A program made the position numbers and the translations under genes. Under the pieces are notes generated by a model that did not search any database, was not told where the DNA came from, and saw only the letters and a list, made by a program, of their open reading frames with translations. A stretch of DNA of 64,000 nt from the NCBI RefSeq assembly GCF_027706725.1, contig NZ_JAQFWQ010000029.1:1-64000 (forward strand), given 5' to 3'. Every line of letters begins with the position of its first letter. The stretch's first letter is position 1. Below, in pieces: positions 34,988 to 42,700 of this stretch. Origin of the DNA: Nocardiopsis endophytica (lineage in GTDB: Bacteria > Actinomycetota > Actinomycetes > Streptosporangiales > Streptosporangiaceae).

Positions 34988-37900
34988 ATGCCGGACCCTG
35001 TGCTCACGCTGGGCGCCACCGTCGTGAAGACCGCGCTGAAGCTTTGGATGGGCAACGTGCCCTTCGCGGCCGACGTCGGGGCCACCGCGACCGACCTGCT
35101 CGGCAAACGCGTCACCGATGCCATGGACCGCCGCAGGCTCCAGCGCCGGTTCGACGAGTTCGGGGACACCATCGCCCAGCGGGTGATCGACCAGCTCGGA
35201 CACGAGTTCGCCGGGCTGCCCGGCAACGAGCGCGAGGCGGCCGTCCTCGCCGTCACCGACGCGTTCGAGCACGCGGAGCTGACCGATGGCTCCCTGTTCG
35301 ACCAGGACCTCGACCCGCTCCACCTCGAACGCCGCATCCGCCGGTCCCGGCCGCAGGCGACACGCGACCTGGGCGAGGCGGCGGTCGGCGTCTACGACCG
35401 GCTGCTCCCCGAGTGCTGTGCCTACGCGATCGCGACCGCCACGTCGCTGCCGACGTTCCACGCGGATGCGTTCACCGAGCTGCTGCGGCGCGACACGATG
35501 ATCCTGCAGCGGCTGGACAAGATCCTCCGCCAGATGCCGAAGCACTCGGCGTCCGACGGCGAGGGGAAGGAGGCGCGTTTCGCGACGGCGTACCGCCGGA
35601 AGGCGGCCGAGCGGTGGGACCGGCTGGAGCTGTTCGGCACGACGGCGCGGACGCGCGCCTACCCGCTGAGCCTCGCCTACCTGAGCCTCAACGTGACCCT
35701 TCCGAATCCCTCGGGCGACGTGCGCGGCCGCCGGGAAGAGCTCTTCGCCCAGGCCTCTGACCGGCGCGGCGGTGGGATCCAGTCCGCCGAGGCCGCGCTC
35801 GCGGGCAATCCGCGCCTCTTCCTCCGCGGCGCCGCCGGGTCGGGCAAGACGACGCTGCTCCATTGGATCGCCGTGCGGGCCAGCCGCTGCGACTTCCCCG
35901 CCGCGCTCGACGAGTGGAACGGGCTCGTCCCCTTCTTCCTGCCGCTGCGGCGCTACGTCGGCGAGCGCCTGCCCGAGCCCGAGGAGTTCATCCGTCCGAC
36001 CGGAAGCCACCTGCAGAAGGCGTCGCCGGAGGGGTGGGTGCACCGGCTCCTCGACGAGGGCAGGGCGCTCCTGCTGATCGACGGGGTCGACGAGCTGCCC
36101 AAGGACGAGCGCGAGGCCGCCCGCCGGTGGCTCCGGGAGCTGCTCGCCGACTTCCCGCGCTGCCGCTACGTCGTCACGTCGCGTCCGGCGGCGGTGGGCG
36201 AGGACTGGCTCTCCCACCAGGACTTCACGAGCGCCGAGGTGCAGCCGCTCCGCGACGACGACATCCGGGCGTTCATCCGGTACTGGCACAGGGCGGTGCG
36301 GAGCGAGATCAGGGAGGAGGACGAGGAGGAGCACGCACGGCTGGAGAAGTACGAGTGGGAGCTGACCGCGAAGGTGCTCGGCCAGCGCCACCTGCGCAGC
36401 ATCGCCACCACCCCCTTGCTGTGCGCGCTGCTGTGCGCCCTGAACCGGGACCGCAGAACGGCCCTGCCCCGGGACCGGATCGAGGTGTACCAGGCGGCGC
36501 TGGCGATGCTGCTGACCGACCGCGACGACCAGCGCGGCATCCCCGCGGACGGGCCGAGCATGTCACTGACGGAGAAGACCCGGCTGCTCCAGGAGCTCGC
36601 CAAGTGGCTGGTCCTGAACGGCAGCTCCGACGTCCCGCGCGCCGTCGCCGAGCGCCGGATCGAACGCCTCCTCCCGTCCATGCACCGGGTGGACGGAAGC
36701 GCGGCCGAGGTCTTCGAACACCTGCTCCTGCGCTGCAGTGTCCTGACGAGCCCGGCGGTGGACAGGGTCGCCTTCGTCCACCGGACGTTCGAGGAGTACC
36801 TGGCGGCGCGCGCGCTGATCGACGAGGACAGCCTTCCGCTCCTGGTCAAGAACGCGCACGACGACCAGTGGCGCGAAGTCGTGGTGATGGCGGCCGGGCA
36901 GGCGGGGCAGCGGCAGCGGGAGGAGCTGATCCGCGGCCTGCTGGAGCGGGCGGACGGGGTGAAGAGGCACCACGACCGGTTGCAGATCGTCGCGCTCGCG
37001 TGCTTGGAGGCGTCGACGACGCTGTCGGAGGAGCTGCGCGCCGACATCGAGGAGCGCGTGCGGGCGCTCATGCCCCCGCGCACGAAGGCTCAGGTGGGCG
37101 CCCTCGTCGAAGCGGGAGAGGCGGCGCTCCGCTTCCTCGACGGGGCCCAGGCCTCCGATTCCCGGAAGGCCGCGGCGACCATCCGCGCTGCGGCCGGGAT
37201 CGGGGGCGACGGCGCCACGGAGGTCATCGCGGCGGTCCTGCGCGGCCGTCCGGGTGCGGGCGAGCTTGTCGCCGACGCCGTCTCGTACGCGTGGGCGAAC
37301 TCCCCGACGGAGCGTTTCGCGGAGACCGTCTTTCCGCACTGCCCGCCCGAACTCCTCCGCTTCTTCACCACCGACGCCGAGTCGCTTGGGGTCCTGGCCC
37401 GGCACGCGCCCCACGTATCCCAGCTCGTCGTCAATGGACGCCCGGGCGACACCCTCCACCCCCTGGAGGTGTTCCCGGAACTGCGGGGCGTCTACGTGAA
37501 CGGGAAGGACAGGAACGAGGTCTGGAGAATCGATACGGGGGGCGGATTCGCCCTTCCCTCCTCGGTCGAGAATGTGAACTCTTATTCGGAGACCGTGTTC
37601 AGCGACGCCGGCTTCCTCGCGGGGTCGGGCGTCACCACGCTGGGTCTCGGGCGCCCCCGGGAGACGGGGAACATCGAGGCCCTCCTCCAGGCGGAGAAAC
37701 TGGAGCGGCTCCATCTGAACGGCAGGCTTCCGGACCTCCCCTTCGAGGGCTACATTCCTCGCGGCTTGAGGGAGCTGGACATCCGCGCCGACGCCGGAAT
37801 CGATGATATCGGCGGCCTCGCCGGGCTGGCCGGGACGGACGTGGACCAGCTCACGCTCTCCGACCTCCCCGCGCTGCGTTCCATCTCCGGAATCGAGGAC

Positions 37901-38302
37901 CTCGGAATCGACCTGAAGGGGTTCGCCTTCCTGGGGCTGAACGCCTATCAGGACATCGACCTCTCCCCTCTCACCGGGCTGCGCTCCCTCACGTGCGTCG
38001 GGCTCCTCTTCCACCAGCTGCTGCGGCACGAACACACGCTGACCCGCCTGGAGAACCTGGACACGCTGAACGTCTTCACCGGTGACGCCCACCGCCGGCA
38101 CATGGCGTTCCCCGGCTGGCTCCGACGGATCCCCCGGCTTCGGAGGATCGAGGTCGTCGGGACCCCGGTCGTCGACGTGACCGGACTCGCCGGGGCGGAG
38201 AACCTCACGGTCCAGCGGCCGTACAGGGCACCGAAACGGGTGATCGGTGCCGAGATGCTCGGAGCGGGGTGCACGGTGTTCCGCGCCGGCCGCAAGGACT
38301 GA
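34988..38302 (+). CDS. NACHT-domain NTPase, NLR-like, with C-terminal leucine-rich-type repeats
   Basis: 1104 residues. About 1-200 form an alpha-helical N-terminal region (ALKLWMGNVPFAADVGATATDLLGKRVTDAMDRRRL; LLPECCAYAIATATSLP) that matches the NACHT-associated helical (NNH-type) domain common in streptomycetes. The NACHT core has Walker A GAAGSGKTT at 281-289, Walker B LLLIDGVDELP near 360-370, RYVVTSRP sensor region and a winged-helix part with VFVHRTFEEYLAARAL-like sequence. The last 300 residues show irregular leucine-rich units (LERLHLNGRLPDLP, LRELDIRADAGID, VDQLTLSDLPALRSI). This is the architecture of bacterial NLR-related proteins, some of which defend against phages. No separate effector domain is visible. 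It is a monocistronic gene. Confidence 0.88.
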   Translation: MPDPVLTLGATVVKTALKLWMGNVPFAADVGATATDLLGKRVTDAMDRRRLQRRFDEFGDTIAQRVIDQLGHEFAGLPGNEREAAVLAVTDAFEHAELTDGSLFDQDLDPLHLERRIRRSRPQATRDLGEAAVGVYDRLLPECCAYAIATATSLPTFHADAFTELLRRDTMILQRLDKILRQMPKHSASDGEGKEARFATAYRRKAAERWDRLELFGTTARTRAYPLSLAYLSLNVTLPNPSGDVRGRREELFAQASDRRGGGIQSAEAALAGNPRLFLRGAAGSGKTTLLHWIAVRASRCDFPAALDEWNGLVPFFLPLRRYVGERLPEPEEFIRPTGSHLQKASPEGWVHRLLDEGRALLLIDGVDELPKDEREAARRWLRELLADFPRCRYVVTSRPAAVGEDWLSHQDFTSAEVQPLRDDDIRAFIRYWHRAVRSEIREEDEEEHARLEKYEWELTAKVLGQRHLRSIATTPLLCALLCALNRDRRTALPRDRIEVYQAALAMLLTDRDDQRGIPADGPSMSLTEKTRLLQELAKWLVLNGSSDVPRAVAERRIERLLPSMHRVDGSAAEVFEHLLLRCSVLTSPAVDRVAFVHRTFEEYLAARALIDEDSLPLLVKNAHDDQWREVVVMAAGQAGQRQREELIRGLLERADGVKRHHDRLQIVALACLEASTTLSEELRADIEERVRALMPPRTKAQVGALVEAGEAALRFLDGAQASDSRKAAATIRAAAGIGGDGATEVIAAVLRGRPGAGELVADAVSYAWANSPTERFAETVFPHCPPELLRFFTTDAESLGVLARHAPHVSQLVVNGRPGDTLHPLEVFPELRGVYVNGKDRNEVWRIDTGGGFALPSSVENVNSYSETVFSDAGFLAGSGVTTLGLGRPRETGNIEALLQAEKLERLHLNGRLPDLPFEGYIPRGLRELDIRADAGIDDIGGLAGLAGTDVDQLTLSDLPALRSISGIEDLGIDLKGFAFLGLNAYQDIDLSPLTGLRSLTCVGLLFHQLLRHEHTLTRLENLDTLNVFTGDAHRRHMAFPGWLRRIPRLRRIEVVGTPVVDVTGLAGAENLTVQRPYRAPKRVIGAEMLGAGCTVFRAGRKD

Positions 38303-38335
38303 CCCGGCACGGCGCCCGGGCACCCCGCCGCGGCC

Positions 38336-39958
38336 TCACGGCATCTGCCCGAGCGCGATCGCCGTGCCCCACAGGACCAGCGCCGCGAAGACCACGTTCA
38401 CCGCCGGCATGATCCACGAGTACCACCGGGCCGGGGTCGCGCCGGGGCCGCCCGTCTCCCGCCACCGGAACCCGGCCGTGACCAGCGATGCCGCGATCAG
38501 GCCTCCGCCCAGCGCCCACACCGCCGGGGGCACCGTCCCCCAGTCCCCGAGGACGAACGCCCACGCCCAGGCCGCTACCGACACCGCCAGCTCGGCGACC
38601 GTGTTCACCCGCGCCAACCGCACCCGCAGGAGACGGCCCCGGGCGATCCGCACCAGGGTGAACAGGGGGACCAGCACGGCCAGGAAGACTCCGATCCCGG
38701 CGCCCCAGTAGGCGGAGACCCCGCCCTCGCCGTCGTCGGCGAAGGGCGTGGCGCCCATCCCCAGCAGCGCGAAGCCGATCCGCTCGGCGGGCGCCTCAGC
38801 CGAGTTCGCCATCACGACCACCGAACGGCCGTCGTCGGTGTGCGCCATGAACGTCCGCACCCCGCTCGTGGCGCCGTTGTGCCAGGCCACCTCGGTCCCG
38901 TCGACGTTCCACAGCACCCAGGCCAGCCCGGACCGCTCGTCGAACCCCTCTTCGGCGACACCGCCCTCGGTCTCGTGCGGCTCGTGGGTGAGCTCGGTGA
39001 CCGGGTCGCCGGTGTCCTGGGCCGCGCCCAGGAACCGGTGCAGATCCCCCGGGGTGCTCCACGTCCCCACGCCCGCCGGCGCGAAGCGGCCCACCCTCCA
39101 CTGCACGGCCGGCGAGGACGCGGCCCGGAACGGCAGCGCCACCCCATCCGGGGGTTCGGGGCCGTCCTCCGGGACGTGCACCACCGTCGCGTCCATGCCG
39201 AGCGGCTCGAGGACCCGCTCGGTGACCGCCGTCCGGTAGTCCGTCCCCGCCACCTCGCCCAGCGCCTCGCCGAGCAGGGCGAACCCGAAGTTGGAGTAGA
39301 CGTAGGGGGAATCCGGTGCCGCGCCGCTGTTCTCCATGGACGCCGCGGCCTGGACCGGGGAGCCCGTCCGCCCGTACGGGTCGGCGCCGAAGAAGTTGGC
39401 GGCCAGTATGGACCGGGTCATGCCCGGGTCCGATCCGATGGGCAGGGGCGGCAGCCCGGAGGTGTGCGTGGCCAGGCTCTCCAGGGTGGTGTCGGCGACG
39501 GCCCGGTCCGCGAAGTCCACGTCCGGCCAGATCTCGCCGAGGGTGGTGTCCAGGCCGACGTCGCCGTCCTCCACCATCTGCGCGAGGAGCCGGGCGGTGA
39601 CCACCTTCTGCAGGGACCCGGTCTCGAACCGCGTCCCCTCCCCCACCGGCGCGCCGTCGCCGCGGGTGCCCAGTTGCGCGGTGCGCGCCTGCCCGTCCTC
39701 CTCCAGAAGCACCGACACGCCGACCGCCGACCCGCGCGGGAGCTCGGCCAGCACCGCTTCGGCGACCTCCTCGTCCCCGGAGACGTTCCGCTCCACCGGC
39801 GGCGTCACCGGGAACACCAGGTAGGCGCCGATGGCAGCGGCCACGCCGACCGCGGCGGCCACCGCCACGGCCTTCCGCGGGCCACTCGCCCTCGGCGCCG
39901 GACCGGGGCCTTCCGCCGGTGCGCCGTGTCCTGCCTGTTCCGTCCCCGTCCACTGCAT
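38336..39958 (-). CDS. Membrane-anchored serine hydrolase of the beta-lactamase/PBP4-like (class C) family
   Basis: Start at the ATG ending at 39958, with GGAGG 5 nt upstream; 540 residues. A single N-terminal helix (about 30-48) exports the catalytic domain, which has the S-x-x-K motif (GSLQK), Tyr-x-Asn in YSNFGFALLGE and an HNG triad in place of the KTG/HxG motif (WHNGATSGVRTF). Three to four hydrophobic helices at the C-terminus (about 415-540) embed it in the membrane. Members are esterases, D-amino peptidases or of unknown role; they seldom confer beta-lactam resistance. It forms an operon with the regulator ahead of it (23-base gap). Confidence 0.85.
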   Translation of the reverse strand: MQWTGTEQAGHGAPAEGPGPAPRASGPRKAVAVAAAVGVAAAIGAYLVFPVTPPVERNVSGDEEVAEAVLAELPRGSAVGVSVLLEEDGQARTAQLGTRGDGAPVGEGTRFETGSLQKVVTARLLAQMVEDGDVGLDTTLGEIWPDVDFADRAVADTTLESLATHTSGLPPLPIGSDPGMTRSILAANFFGADPYGRTGSPVQAAASMENSGAAPDSPYVYSNFGFALLGEALGEVAGTDYRTAVTERVLEPLGMDATVVHVPEDGPEPPDGVALPFRAASSPAVQWRVGRFAPAGVGTWSTPGDLHRFLGAAQDTGDPVTELTHEPHETEGGVAEEGFDERSGLAWVLWNVDGTEVAWHNGATSGVRTFMAHTDDGRSVVVMANSAEAPAERIGFALLGMGATPFADDGEGGVSAYWGAGIGVFLAVLVPLFTLVRIARGRLLRVRLARVNTVAELAVSVAAWAWAFVLGDWGTVPPAVWALGGGLIAASLVTAGFRWRETGGPGATPARWYSWIMPAVNVVFAALVLWGTAIALGQMP

Positions 39959-39981
39959 CGCAGCCTCCGTCCCCCGCGCGG

Positions 39982-40563
39982 TCAGCGCCGCGCGGCCATC
40001 AGCATCGTCAGGAGCGGCACGATGCGCTCGGGCGGCACCCGGTAGCGCCCGCGCCCGGCCGAGCGCAGCCACCCGTCGGCGGTGAGCCGGCGCAGGTGGT
40101 GGTAGAGCTGGCCGGTCGTACCGAGCTCGGGGTCCTCCTTAAGGGCGGCGGTGTCGCCGACCCCCGACAGGACCCGCTGCAGCAGGGTGAGCCGGACCGG
40201 GTGCCCCAGGGCCTCGATGGAGGAGGCGGCCTCGGTCCAGTCGGACTGGAGCAGCTCCACCGCCTCGGCCGCCATCTGCCACTCGTAGTTCTCGCCGGTG
40301 GGAAGCGGCACCTGCCCGGTGAACAGCACGGCCCCGCGGTCGGGGTCGGCCATCGCCTTGAGACGGTTCAGGGCCCAGAAGACCTCGCCGGCCGGCTCGC
40401 TGTCCGGCTCTCGAACCGGCTTGCTGTCCGAATCTCGAGCCGACTCGCTGTCCGGACCGCCGCCCGCTTCGTCGGCGCCGTACTCCGCAGCCCGCTCCAG
40501 CAGCCGGACCCGCTCCTCCAGCTCGGCCAGCCGCTCCTCGATGTGCTCCTCGCGGTTCTCCAC
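39982..40563 (-). CDS. ArsR-like winged-helix regulator with N-terminal coiled coil
   Basis: The GTG at 40563 has no ribosome site, but a -10 element sits six bases before it, pointing to a leaderless message. 193 residues. The first 27 residues are a coiled coil (EERLAELEERVRLLERA), followed by a repetitive Ser/Asp/Pro-rich linker (SESARDSDSKPVREPDSEP). The winged helix occupies the C-terminal half: EALGHPVRLTLLQRVLSGVGDTAALKEDPELGTTGQLYHHLRRLTADGWLRSAGRGRYRVP. It probably regulates itself and the serine hydrolase behind it, through the palindrome in its promoter. Confidence 0.82.
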   Translation of the reverse strand: MENREEHIEERLAELEERVRLLERAAEYGADEAGGGPDSESARDSDSKPVREPDSEPAGEVFWALNRLKAMADPDRGAVLFTGQVPLPTGENYEWQMAAEAVELLQSDWTEAASSIEALGHPVRLTLLQRVLSGVGDTAALKEDPELGTTGQLYHHLRRLTADGWLRSAGRGRYRVPPERIVPLLTMLMAARR

Positions 40564-40598
40564 GCTTCGATACTACGGACTTACGTAATTACGTACAA
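40563..40598 (-). promoter_or_regulatory. Leaderless promoter with embedded palindrome upstream of the ArsR-like gene
   Basis: On the minus strand TTGTAC (40598-40593), a 17-base spacer and TAGTAT (40575-40570) are followed after six bases by the GTG start at 40563. The 14-base perfect palindrome TACGTAATTACGTA (40582-40595) overlaps the -35 element and spacer, an ideal place for autorepression. Confidence 0.75.
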
Positions 40599-40629
40599 AT
40601 CGAAGCAGACCCCGCCCCGGGTCGGCCAT

Positions 40630-41200
40630 GGACCGGCGTACGAGTGGTCGCCGCGATGAGCAGCGACGACAAGAGGGGGCACCTCCCCACCCCTGCCTGC
40701 CGGGCGCGAGGCCCTTCACGGTCCGGGTGAGCGGGCGGCTGGGCAGGTACCCCGCTCAGGGTCTCCGGCCGGGCGGCGGCCTGGCGGGGTGTGGCGTGGA
40801 GGGCGGCGACGGAGAGAGCCGGTCGATTCCCCGGCCCTGCCTGCCGGGCGCGGCGCGTGTGCGTGGTCGCCGTGATGGGCAGCGACGGAGAGAGCCAGCC
40901 GGTTCCCCGACCCTGCCTGCCGGGCGCGGAGCCCCTCGCGGTCCAGGTGAGCGGCTGGGCAGGTACCCCACTCAAGGACCCCGGCCGGGCGGAGGGTCGG
41001 CGGGGCGCAGGGAGGAAGGCGGCGACGACGAAGGTCAGCAGCCCTTCCGGCAGCACTGTCGGGCGCGGCGCGTGTGCGTGGTCGCCGCGATGAGCAGCGA
41101 CGGAGAGCTCCGGCCGGTTCCCCGGCCCTGCCTGCCGTCCGACAGGCCCCGGGTGGCCCAGGAAGGCGGCGCGACCGGGTGGGTGCATGGCTGAGCGCGT
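40630..41200 (+). repeat. Block of degenerate tandem repeats, forward arm
   Basis: Two sequence modules alternate. Module A (GTGGTCGCCG-N-GATG-N-GCAGCGACG) occurs near 40645, 40864 and 41080. Module B (CCTGCCTGCCGGGCGCG, then GTCC-GGTGAGCGG and GGGCAGGTACCCC) occurs near 40697 and 40913, with a shorter copy near 41126. The units repeat about every 210-220 bases. The open frame across the block (40628-41194) translates to Arg/Gly/Pro-rich sequence that repeats only because the DNA does. I regard the block as non-coding repeat DNA or a decayed gene. Confidence 0.7.
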
Positions 41201-41233
41201 TCGTGGCGACCGCCGCCCCGGTGCCCCTTTCCT

Positions 41234-41301
41234 GGCGATGATCTCGACAAGAGTGCTGTCAAAACCGCCGGAATGACAGCACTCTTGTCGAGATCATCGC
41301 C
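41234..41301. repeat. Hairpin element 1 (perfect 28-base stem)
   Basis: 41234-41261 and 41274-41301 are exact reverse complements, 28 bases, separated by the 12-nt loop AAACCGCCGGAA. The outer part reads GATGATCTCGACAAGAG. It is the first of four hairpins in 380 bases. Confidence 0.9.
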
Positions 41302-41340
41302 GAAGGGGGCGGGAAGGGGATGCGTGGGTCATCTTGGGTG

Positions 41341-41381
41341 GTGAAATCGACACCTAATCTGCATGAAAGCGTCGATTTCAC
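41341..41381. repeat. Hairpin element 2 (11-base stem)
   Basis: GTGAAATCGAC at 41341-41351 pairs exactly with GTCGATTTCAC at 41371-41381 across a 19-nt loop. It shares the TCGAC word with element 1 but not the loop motif, so it belongs to a different repeat type. Confidence 0.8.
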
Positions 41382-41453
41382 GACACAGGATGCCCACCCC
41401 CTCACCCGTTGCCCGTTATGCCAGGTATGCGCCGCCCGGACGGCCCCCTCCGC

Positions 41454-41515
41454 GTTGATCTCGGGGAAGTCGGGGTTAAAACGGACACGATAACCCCGAG
41501 TTTCCCGAGATCAAC
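41454..41515. repeat. Hairpin element 3 (GTTGATCTCGGG family)
   Basis: A 25-base stem (41454-41478 with 41491-41515, two mismatches) closes the 12-nt loop AAACGGACACGA. The ends are GTTGATCTCGGG and CCCGAGATCAAC. A close relative in opposite orientation is at 55809-55874. Confidence 0.88.
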
Positions 41516-41542
41516 AACAGCGCGCCCCTGCAACGCCGCTCC

Positions 41543-41610
41543 CTCGTTGATCTCGGGGAAAAGGACGCTAAAACCGGCCCGGTAGCGTCATTTTTCCCGA
41601 GATCAACGAG
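41543..41610. repeat. Hairpin element 4 (GTTGATCTCGGG family)
   Basis: A 28-base stem (41543-41570 with 41583-41610, two mismatches, one of them a possible G-U pair) closes the 12-nt loop AAACCGGCCCGG. The outer stem is nearly that of element 3, while the inner stem differs but co-varies. Confidence 0.88.
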
Positions 41611-41635
41611 CAGGGGGCGCCGAGGGCCGCCGTCC

Positions 41636-41930
41636 GGCCGGGGTCCGTGAGCGGGGTACCAGCTCGGCCGCCCGCGCACCCGGACCGCGAGGGGCCTCGC
41701 ACCCGGCAGGCAGGGCCGGGGAACCGCCGGACCTTTCGCCGTCGCCGCCCACCACGGCGACCACGCACACGCGCCATGCCCGACAACGCTGCCGGAAGGG
41801 CCGCCCACCTGCGTCGTCGCCGCCCTCCACGCCTCACTCCGCCAGGTCGCCGCCCGGCCGGGGGCCGTGAGCGGGGTACCTGCCGGTCCCGTCGTCGATG
41901 GTGCCGGAGGGGCGACGGCGCCGACGACGT
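41636..41930 (-). repeat. Block of degenerate repeats, reverse arm
   Basis: Read on the minus strand this block contains the same modules A and B as 40630-41200, for example CGTGTGCGTGGTCGCCG near 41765 and CCTGCCTGCCGGG near 41715, followed by GGTACCCCGCTCA words near 41660 and 41875. The two blocks therefore face each other as a large imperfect inverted repeat around the hairpin array. No gene is supported inside. Confidence 0.65.
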
Positions 41931-41995
41931 CCGCCGGGGCGGACCACGTCACCGCGACACTTCACCGCGAGTGGCAAGGACCCCCTGGGAGCCCC

Positions 41996-42613
41996 CTAAT
42001 TCCCCCGCCTGGCCATCAGTCCCTCCACGACCTCGCCCACGAGGCGCTCGACCTCGGTGCGCGCTCCGCGCTCCTTGGCCTCCAGGTGGCCCGACAGGGC
42101 GAAGGTCATCAGCCCGTGCACCGTCGACCAGGTCAGCAGCGCCAGGTCCGCCGGGTCGCCCTGGCGGATCACCCCCTCGCGCTGCCCCTGCGCCAGCATC
42201 CCCGCGCACAGCTCGAACAGCGAGAGCGCCGCCGTGTGCAGGGGCCCGCCGGCGTCGCCTTCGGCCCGCTTCTGGGCGATCACCCACTCGCCGAACATCA
42301 GCCGGTACTGCTCGGTGTGCTCGGAGGCGAAGTCGATGTAGGCCAGCAGCACGACCCGCAGCACCGACGGCGTGTCGTCCGCTTCCCGGGCCGCCGTGCG
42401 CATACGGTCGCCCAAGGCGCGGAAGGCCTGTTCGGCGACGGCGCGCAGCAGCGCGTCCTTGTCGGCGAAGTGGCGGTAGGGCGCCGTCCGCGAGACCCCG
42501 ACCCGCGCGCCCACTCCGCGCAGCGTGACCGCGCCGGGGCCGCCCTCGCCGAGCAGGTCCCAGGCGGCGCGGATGAGCCGCTCGCGCGTATCGGGCGTCC
42601 GACCAGGAATCAC
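41996..42613 (-). CDS. TetR-family repressor of the molybdenum hydroxylase operon
   Basis: 205 residues. HTH region TPDTRERLIRAAWDLLGEGGPGAVTLRGVGARVGVSRTAPYRHFADKDALLRAVAEQAF followed by the TetR_C_13/WHG-like ligand domain (VLLAYIDFASEHTEQYRLMFGEWVIAQ; STVHGLMTFALSGHLEAK). It is divergent from the hydroxylase genes and two identical-type palindromes lie between. It therefore very likely represses both its own gene and the operon until an effector, perhaps an aldehyde or N-heterocycle, is bound. Confidence 0.92.
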   Translation of the reverse strand: MIPGRTPDTRERLIRAAWDLLGEGGPGAVTLRGVGARVGVSRTAPYRHFADKDALLRAVAEQAFRALGDRMRTAAREADDTPSVLRVVLLAYIDFASEHTEQYRLMFGEWVIAQKRAEGDAGGPLHTAALSLFELCAGMLAQGQREGVIRQGDPADLALLTWSTVHGLMTFALSGHLEAKERGARTEVERLVGEVVEGLMARRGN

Positions 42614-42634
42614 GCGAGAACCGTAAGAGACGGC

Positions 42635-42676
42635 GTTGACATCGTCAACTCACCCTCCTAGGTTGACGGCGTCAAC
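42635..42676 (+). promoter_or_regulatory. Promoter with two TetR operators for the molybdenum hydroxylase operon
   Basis: TTGACA (42636-42641), exactly 17 bases, TAGGTT (42659-42664) is a near-consensus sigma-70 promoter. GTTGACATCGTCAAC (42635-42649) overlaps the -35 and GTTGACGGCGTCAAC (42662-42676) overlaps the -10 and start region. Both have perfect GTTGAC/GTCAAC arms around three bases and are 27 bases apart, so a dimer on each would block polymerase. Confidence 0.88.
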
Positions 42677-42700
42677 TCAATCTCTCCGGGGAGCGACGCC

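Noticed and set aside
40628-41194. 188-residue plus-strand open frame and a 199-residue minus-strand frame over the repeat block
   Set aside because: Both translate to Arg/Gly/Pro-rich sequence with no start-site signal, and their internal similarity follows from repeated DNA. Two overlapping frames on opposite strands are expected in such GC-rich DNA.
41234-41610. CRISPR array
   Set aside because: The repeats are palindromic hairpins with unequal spacing and differing stems, not identical direct repeats with unique spacers, and no cas gene is near.
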